The notes beneath the pieces were generated by a model, which had not been told where the DNA came from, searched no databases, and saw only the letters and a program-made list of their open reading frames with translations. A DNA stretch of 64,000 nucleotides, from positions 15,632 through 79,631 of the forward strand of contig NZ_LNYR01000022.1 in assembly GCF_001467955.1 (NCBI RefSeq), in the 5' to 3' direction. The position numbers and the translations under genes are program-made. The stretch is from Legionella quateirensis (GTDB lineage: Bacteria > Pseudomonadota > Gammaproteobacteria > Legionellales > Legionellaceae). Positions 61,576 through 64,000 of this stretch are shown one piece after another (position 1 is the first letter of the stretch; each line of letters starts with the position of its first letter).

Positions 61576-61931
61576 AATAAACCTCATATCCTTTGAAGAA
61601 TTTCCTTATGTGTTTTTTATATTACTTATTCATTGGTTAAATGCAATCATATTTGATTATTTTTTACTAAATAAATTCATAAATTTAAATCAATTATTTT
61701 TATTTCTATTTTAACTTATTGAAATGATGATTTTTTTGAGGATTATGGTACTTTTAGCAGAAGGTTTCATCTTAATAGTGTCGAACAGTACAATAGACCT
61801 CTTCGGAACCTCTTTGTAGGGTGAGGTCTAATGATGCCCATGTCCTGTGGCCTGCTATATAAATCATTTCATTTGTTTGTTGATTGAAAGAATTGATTTA
61901 AGTTGTTTTAAATAGTTTTGGGAAGATTATT
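61576..61931. other. Gene-free divergent intergenic region, AT-rich
   Basis: It holds the promoters of the orphan gene (left) and the UbiA-like gene (right). The first ~150 bp are extremely AT-rich. A hairpin TAGACCTC ... GAGGTCTA lies at 61794-61830; its CAATAGACCTCTT start recurs at 24650, so it is probably part of a dispersed repeat. No reliable promoter could be picked by eye. Confidence 0.5.
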
Positions 61932-62816
61932 ATGATCGAATTGGTGAATAACTCCGACAAGGTACGTTACATGGGTAGGTTAATTAATTTCTTTTTACTT
62001 TTGCGAGTTTCGCATTGGAGTAAATCTGTATTTGTGATGTTGGGTTTTTTCTATACTCCGGTTCCAGGATATCTGGTTCCTGCGCTGTTGGCCTCATTAG
62101 CGTTCTGTCTTATTTCCAGCGCAGTATATATTTATAATGATATTCAGGATAGGGATGAAGACAGTCTGCACCCTTATAAGTGCCATAGACCTTTAGCCAG
62201 CGATCAAATCACAGTATCCGATGCGATTTTTATGCTGTTTTTGTTGTTAGTAACCGGCCTTGTGCTTGGCGTACTGATCTCGAAACAGTTGGCTATTATT
62301 CTAACCATATACTTGTTGATTAATTTGGCTTATAACCATGTGTTAAAGTTAATTCCGATACTGGATGTTACCTGCATAGCTATGGGGTTTATGCTGCGTG
62401 TTCTGGCTGGAACTGTTGGCATAGGGGTTGCTATTTCTGGTTGGTTGATAGTAGCCGCAACCTTGCTTAGTTTATTTATCGCATTAAACAAGCGCCAATT
62501 GGAAATGCATTTGGGATTAAAAAATTCTACCCGGACAGTACTGAGAAAATATAACCCGGATCTGTTACAGCAACTCATAGTGGGAACTGGATTAGCCTGT
62601 TTTGTTACTTATTTGTTTTATACTGTATACGCACGAGGAGAGTCATTTTTCTTCATATTAACCTTGCCATTTGCTGCGATTGCTCTATGGCGCTTCGCCT
62701 GGCTATCCAATCAGAATGTCGAAAATGATGATCCTGTTAATGTATTTCTTGGTGATCGATTATCCCGATTAAATCTGTATTGTTTTGTCATTCTTACGTT
62801 TATGGCATTGACTTGA
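61932..62816 (+). CDS. UbiA-family prenyltransferase, decaprenyl-phosphate phosphoribosyltransferase-like
   Basis: A 294-residue membrane protein with about eight helices. The first Asp-rich motif is YIYNDIQDRDEDSLHPYKCH (N69-D73, D77) followed by RPLAS, close to the ND-x-x-D-x-x-x-D-x-x-HP-x-K-x-RP-I/L-A signature of phosphoribosyl transfer to decaprenyl phosphate in mycobacteria (Rv3806c type), rather than of ubiquinone-biosynthesis UbiA. The second motif appears as ALNKRQLEMHLG near 186. It would make a polyprenyl-phosphate-linked ribose 5-phosphate, precursor of lipid-linked arabinose. It overlaps the next gene (TGATG). Family is clear; substrate is inferred. Confidence 0.75.
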   Translation: MIELVNNSDKVRYMGRLINFFLLLRVSHWSKSVFVMLGFFYTPVPGYLVPALLASLAFCLISSAVYIYNDIQDRDEDSLHPYKCHRPLASDQITVSDAIFMLFLLLVTGLVLGVLISKQLAIILTIYLLINLAYNHVLKLIPILDVTCIAMGFMLRVLAGTVGIGVAISGWLIVAATLLSLFIALNKRQLEMHLGLKNSTRTVLRKYNPDLLQQLIVGTGLACFVTYLFYTVYARGESFFFILTLPFAAIALWRFAWLSNQNVENDDPVNVFLGDRLSRLNLYCFVILTFMALT

Positions 62817-64000
62817 TGAGATCGAGTTTACGTTGGTATGACGCTATTTTTGTTTTAGTATTTTTTTATCTGTTAGTTTTGCAAGTTCAGGCAATTTGGC
62901 CGTTTACAATTGATGATATGTACATTTCCTTACGCTATGCGAGAAATTGGGCGTCAGGAGATGGCTTGTTATGGAATCTTGATTCACCACCAGTCGAGGG
63001 ATATTCCAATTTTAGTTTCGTTGCATTGGGAGCATTGTCCTTAGTATTTAATGGAAATCCGATTGTTACTTTAAAAACGGCAGGTTTTATTGGCTTGGTG
63101 GTTACTTGTTGTTTTCTTTTTTTGATAAGCCGTTTTTGGTTTACAAAACGTGAATCTCTGATTCCTTGCATTATTTTATTATTATACAAAGGACAAATCA
63201 TCTGGGCAGTTAGTGGGTTTGAGACTACTGTCTATCAAGCTTTAATCTGTGGTTCTGTATATTTTATTTTTCGGGGACAAGGATATGATTTATATCCAGG
63301 AGGACGGGGTGAGTTCCGATACTTCAATTTTTTTATTGCGGGTATGTTACTTGCCCTGGCTGGAATGACGCGACCTGAAGCACCTGCTTTCATGATACTG
63401 TTTTTTATTTTAATATGCTGGGATAAGCCGAAATCCAGCCTAAACCGCTACAGGAAGGAGTTACTGTATTATTTTGTTCCTCTAGTGTTGTTTTATCTGC
63501 CTTATTTTCTCTGGCGATGGCATTATTATGGATATTTGTTTCCTAACTCAGTTTATTGCAAAGGGTTTACTGCGGCATTTTTATATGAGCTGGATCTCAA
63601 CTACCTGAAACTCATTTGGCCATTTGTTATTTTAGCTCTTCTTGCCTTTATAAAGGATTGGGATAAGCGTTACTTCTTTTTATGCTTGCCGAGTTTCGCT
63701 TATCTCATCATGTTACGAGATGCAGATCCCATCGTTGCTTTTGATAATCGCCTTTTTTTACCCGCATTTGCACTGTTAATACCCCTTGCATTGAAAGGTC
63801 TTGACCAACTTAATTTGTTTTTATGTAAAAAAAAGGAACCCCTTACATTATCCGCCTTCTACCTTGTACTATTTGTTGTGCTTGCTTCGTTTATGCCCTG
63901 GATGACTCTTGCTCAATATCGATACTTTAGCGAGAATCCTGTCCGAGGCGAGCAATTAAGAATGTCTGTTATTCAGTGGTTGAATGCTAATGCCAGGATT
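62816..64000 (+). CDS. GT-C membrane glycosyltransferase, AftB-like (3' end outside window)
   Basis: Partial: 395 codons from an ATG overlapping the UbiA-like stop, still open at the window edge. A multi-pass membrane protein with a first-loop acidic motif IDDMYISLRYARNWASGDG (D33, D34), then PPVEGYSNF, then MTRPEAP near 185. This pattern (DD ... LRYARN ... G-x-G ... EGYSN ... TRPE) is that of GT-C enzymes using polyprenyl-phosphate sugars, notably the arabinofuranosyltransferase AftB group. The overlap with a DPPR-synthase-like gene supports a pentose donor. Acceptor unknown. Confidence 0.7.
   Translation, partial: MRSSLRWYDAIFVLVFFYLLVLQVQAIWPFTIDDMYISLRYARNWASGDGLLWNLDSPPVEGYSNFSFVALGALSLVFNGNPIVTLKTAGFIGLVVTCCFLFLISRFWFTKRESLIPCIILLLYKGQIIWAVSGFETTVYQALICGSVYFIFRGQGYDLYPGGRGEFRYFNFFIAGMLLALAGMTRPEAPAFMILFFILICWDKPKSSLNRYRKELLYYFVPLVLFYLPYFLWRWHYYGYLFPNSVYCKGFTAAFLYELDLNYLKLIWPFVILALLAFIKDWDKRYFFLCLPSFAYLIMLRDADPIVAFDNRLFLPAFALLIPLALKGLDQLNLFLCKKKEPLTLSAFYLVLFVVLASFMPWMTLAQYRYFSENPVRGEQLRMSVIQWLNANARI

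Overview
The window looks like chromosomal DNA of a Legionella species, probably L. pneumophila or a close relative. It is AT-rich and carries gammaproteobacterial housekeeping blocks: ribF-ileS-lspA, era-recO, pdxJ-korA-korB, nit-tldD, mfd, ligA, dnaE and greB. Between them sit large orphan genes with eukaryote-like or low-complexity features: two ankyrin-repeat proteins, a LidA-like coiled-coil protein, and several big proteins of no known family. Most have Glu- and Ser/Thr-rich C-termini of the kind seen in Dot/Icm (type IVB) effectors. The species and all effector assignments are inferences from sequence; no search was run.

Layout. 1-568: tandem array of a palindromic repeat with 18-bp sub-repeats. 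0.6-5.4 kb: PnuC-type transporter, universal stress protein, 1096-residue ankyrin protein. 5.7-9.9 kb: ribF-ileS-lspA. 10.1-16.1 kb (minus strand): an aldolase-like protein lacking the catalytic lysine, the LidA-like protein and a 1068-residue hydrophobic protein. 16.2-21.9 kb: era-recO, a 600-bp repeat block, then pdxJ-korA-korB. 22-24.6 kb: two orphan effector-like genes, one with a cysteine-protease-like H/N/C pattern. 24.9-29.7 kb: POT transporter, BI-1 family protein, nit-tldD. 29.8-32.4 kb: second ankyrin protein, whose C-terminus is shared with the 23-24.6 kb protein. 32.7-35.3 kb: patatin phospholipase plus acyl-CoA synthetase. 35.3-45.8 kb (minus strand): DASS transporter, mfd, a partly duplicated amino acid permease, rmuC, DUF4785-like exported protein and exported hydrolase. 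45.9-56.5 kb: ligA, a peptide ABC importer without ATPases, dnaE. 56.8-61.6 kb: greB, then a 2.5-kb segment bounded by two copies of one MITE and holding DUF2256, a DUF3429 gene broken by a stop codon and an Xre/RES toxin-antitoxin pair, then another effector-like membrane protein. 61.9-64 kb: UbiA-family phosphoribosyltransferase-like protein and a GT-C glycosyltransferase that runs off the window.

Functional links. Patatin could release fatty acids that the neighbouring synthetase activates. KorAB forms acetyl- or succinyl-CoA with reduced ferredoxin. The last two genes resemble the mycobacterial pair that makes and uses a lipid-linked pentose donor, which would be notable in a Gram-negative. 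Non-autonomous palindromic elements are abundant. Three of them share one architecture: outer inverted repeats, an inner palindrome of a common dispersed repeat, and 9-11 bp flanking direct repeats that look like target-site duplications.
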